From Alphaproteobacteria bacterium UBA3002 (GTDB lineage Bacteria > Pseudomonadota > Alphaproteobacteria > Rickettsiales > UBA3002), in assembly GCA_002346425.1 (NCBI GenBank), contig DDZS01000034.1:8019-14472 (forward strand): DNA of 6,454 nucleotides, written 5' to 3'. A program made the position numbers and the translations under genes. This document shows, piece by piece, positions 5,137-6,454 of this stretch; positions within the stretch are counted from its first letter, which is position 1, and every line of letters begins with the position of its first letter. The notes under the pieces were generated by a model, which was given only the letters and a program-made list of their open reading frames with translations, had not been told where the DNA came from and ran no database searches.

Positions 5137-6454
5137 TTAGGCGCGTGGCCGTGCGGCCGCTTGCTCGCGCGCGGCGGCTTCTTTCGGCGTGCCCGATGCG
5201 CCGACCTCGGAATTGATGGTCGGATCATTCTCTGGCGTCACTTCTTCTGCTTGTGCTTTAAAGGTGAGGCCACCCAGCGTTATCTCAGCCGCCTTCTTGG
5301 TCGGATTTTCAGTGGGTGCCGGTTCCTCGCTCAGGGCGATGCCGGGATGCAGCACCCCGGCGCGCGCGGCAAGTTCCGTCATGTCGACATCCGGCGTTGC
5401 AGCGGCCACCGCAATGGCTGGTGCTGGCGGTTCGACCACGATTTGGCCGCGCTGTTCGGGCGAGAGTTCGGCATCGGTCACGATGCGCATTTCGCTGGCA
5501 TGCGGCACCACCATCAGGTTTTGCGGATAGGCGCCTTGGGCGCGCAATTCCGCCAACCGTCCGAAAAAGGCCTGGCTCTGCTCATGATCGAAGGAAATAC
5601 AGCCACGGTTACCATCACCCGTGGTGCGTTCACCGCTTTTAATCTCTTTCATGATCTCATCGCGTTTGCTGCGGTAATTGATGCCGTCGGGATGGAAGGC
5701 TTTGGCACCTTTCTCGCCGACATTCTCCCACGACACGCCGCGAGAGGTCTGTTTCGGATCACTCACCACACGGGCGAAACTGAAACTGCCGTCTACGGGT
5801 GAGCGGTAGCCTTGGCCGACACCGGCTTTGTTTGCTGTTTCGTTGCTCATGTTGAAGACAAACGCATTCTGCTGCACATCATACGTGCCAGCCAGTTCGC
5901 TATTCGGCAGCATGTCTTCGCCCGGTTGCGTACCATCCATGGCGCCTTCATAATAACCGCCCGTACGGCCTTCGTATCGATCGACTTTGCCATCCGGCGA
6001 AACCAGATAGACGGCCACGCGTTCGGGCGTGTTATCCTGATGGCCGGGGATGAAGGTGTCCGGCCCCAGCCCCTGCACATACATCGTCGCATCTTCCTTG
6101 GACGGGCGCTGACGAATACCGCCAACATCCAACGTGTCCTGCATCGCACGGCGCGTCGCCTCCGACAGATTGAACTGCGGCAACGTCTCTTTCACCTCGG
6201 CGGCAGCAGCAGCGGCAAAGGCTTCATTGCCTAGCGATGCAACGCGCAATTCTTCCTGAGTGGCTTGCGGCATCGGCGTCAACTCCTGCGCCAGCATTTG
6301 CCCGGGTGTTGGGATATCGCCGAGCGCTATCAGTTGATCCGGCTGCTTGGCTGCTTCGCCAAATTGCAGGTCATAGGCTCCCTCGCCATAGCGTTGATCA
6401 TACGCTAAACGGTAATTGGTTTCCGCTTCCTTCGCCTGCCGTTGTTGTAGCGCG
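5137..6454 (-). CDS. Protein with a possible YkuD-like (L,D-transpeptidase-type) cysteine domain, 5' end outside the window
   Basis: 438 residues are visible. The frame stays open to the right edge: 52 codons precede the ATG at 6297, which has no ribosome binding site, so the true start is outside. Seen: a charged, helical N-terminal part (RQAKEAETNYRLAYDQRYGEG); a stretch like the first strands of YkuD domains, VAVYLVSPDGKVDRYEGRTGG (split as VAVYLVSPDGK, VDRYEGRTGG; about 147-166); KAFHPDG (about 251-257); and GDGNRGCISFD (about 279-289). The Cys at about 285 is the only cysteine in the visible chain and lies in a G-C-I context like the S-x-G-C-I/V-R catalytic motif of L,D-transpeptidases. 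The C-terminal 100 residues are low-complexity, rich in Ala, Pro and Glu. Family knowledge: YkuD enzymes cross-link or edit peptidoglycan through that Cys with a nearby His. Inference: a cell-wall-acting protein made with the spike genes. The Arg after the motif is missing, so the domain call is tentative. Confidence 0.6.
   Translation of the reverse strand, partial: ALQQRQAKEAETNYRLAYDQRYGEGAYDLQFGEAAKQPDQLIALGDIPTPGQMLAQELTPMPQATQEELRVASLGNEAFAAAAAAEVKETLPQFNLSEATRRAMQDTLDVGGIRQRPSKEDATMYVQGLGPDTFIPGHQDNTPERVAVYLVSPDGKVDRYEGRTGGYYEGAMDGTQPGEDMLPNSELAGTYDVQQNAFVFNMSNETANKAGVGQGYRSPVDGSFSFARVVSDPKQTSRGVSWENVGEKGAKAFHPDGINYRSKRDEIMKEIKSGERTTGDGNRGCISFDHEQSQAFFGRLAELRAQGAYPQNLMVVPHASEMRIVTDAELSPEQRGQIVVEPPAPAIAVAAATPDVDMTELAARAGVLHPGIALSEEPAPTENPTKKAAEITLGGLTFKAQAEEVTPENDPTINSEVGASGTPKEAAAREQAAARPRA

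Noticed and set aside
5161..6234. Plus-strand open frames of 213 and 140 codons
   Set aside because: Antisense to the YkuD-like gene. No ribosome binding sites and no recognisable domains.
6295..6297. ATG at 6297 as the start of the YkuD-like gene
   Set aside because: No ribosome binding site, and the frame is open and protein-like for 52 further codons to the window edge.
1..6454. CRISPR array, tRNA or rRNA gene, insertion sequence
   Set aside because: No regularly spaced repeats, no cloverleaf, no transposase frame and no terminal inverted repeats with target duplication were found by eye.

Overview
The window looks chromosomal and most likely alphaproteobacterial. The support is a PmbA/TldE and an RlmB of ordinary bacterial type, PhoB boxes of the CTGTCAT-N4-CTGTCAT form, an opacity/OmpA-like eight-stranded porin, and a small protein resembling the head-spike base protein (Rcc01079 type) of the Rhodobacter gene transfer agent. 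The genus cannot be read from the sequence. No tRNA, rRNA, CRISPR array, transposase or integrase was seen.

Layout. Positions 1-445 (minus) hold the N-terminal third of pmbA, running off the left edge. Diverging from it on the plus strand are two small glycine-zipper genes (601-1029 and 1166-1705). Each has its own PhoB box, a -10 exactly 10 nt after the box, a ribosome binding site and a terminator. They appear to be a tandem duplication: the terminator hairpins share a 20-nt core, the coding 3' ends are nearly identical, and both proteins end in SQGRG or SQGRGA. Positions 1753-1910 lie between converging genes and hold a long imperfect palindrome of intergenic-repeat type plus the terminator of the next gene. 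On the minus strand follow a small outer-membrane beta-barrel gene (1911-2525) and rlmB (2641-3339), the latter with a promoter placed so that its mRNA may be nearly leaderless.

Positions 3389-6454 (minus) form a phage- or GTA-like cassette. In order of transcription it contains a long protein with a possible L,D-transpeptidase (YkuD-like) cysteine motif, open at the right edge; a small spike-base-like protein; and a 468-residue fibre or lectin-like protein. The last two overlap by one base (TAATG). The ribosome binding site of the spike-base gene can be buried in a stem whose other arm starts two bases after the stop codon of the upstream gene, which suggests translational coupling.

The most interesting system is the phosphate-starvation-controlled glycine-zipper pair. 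It resembles in architecture the two-protein, surface-exposed glycine-zipper toxins (CdzC/CdzD) of Caulobacter, but no exporter or immunity gene is visible here, so the function is inference.
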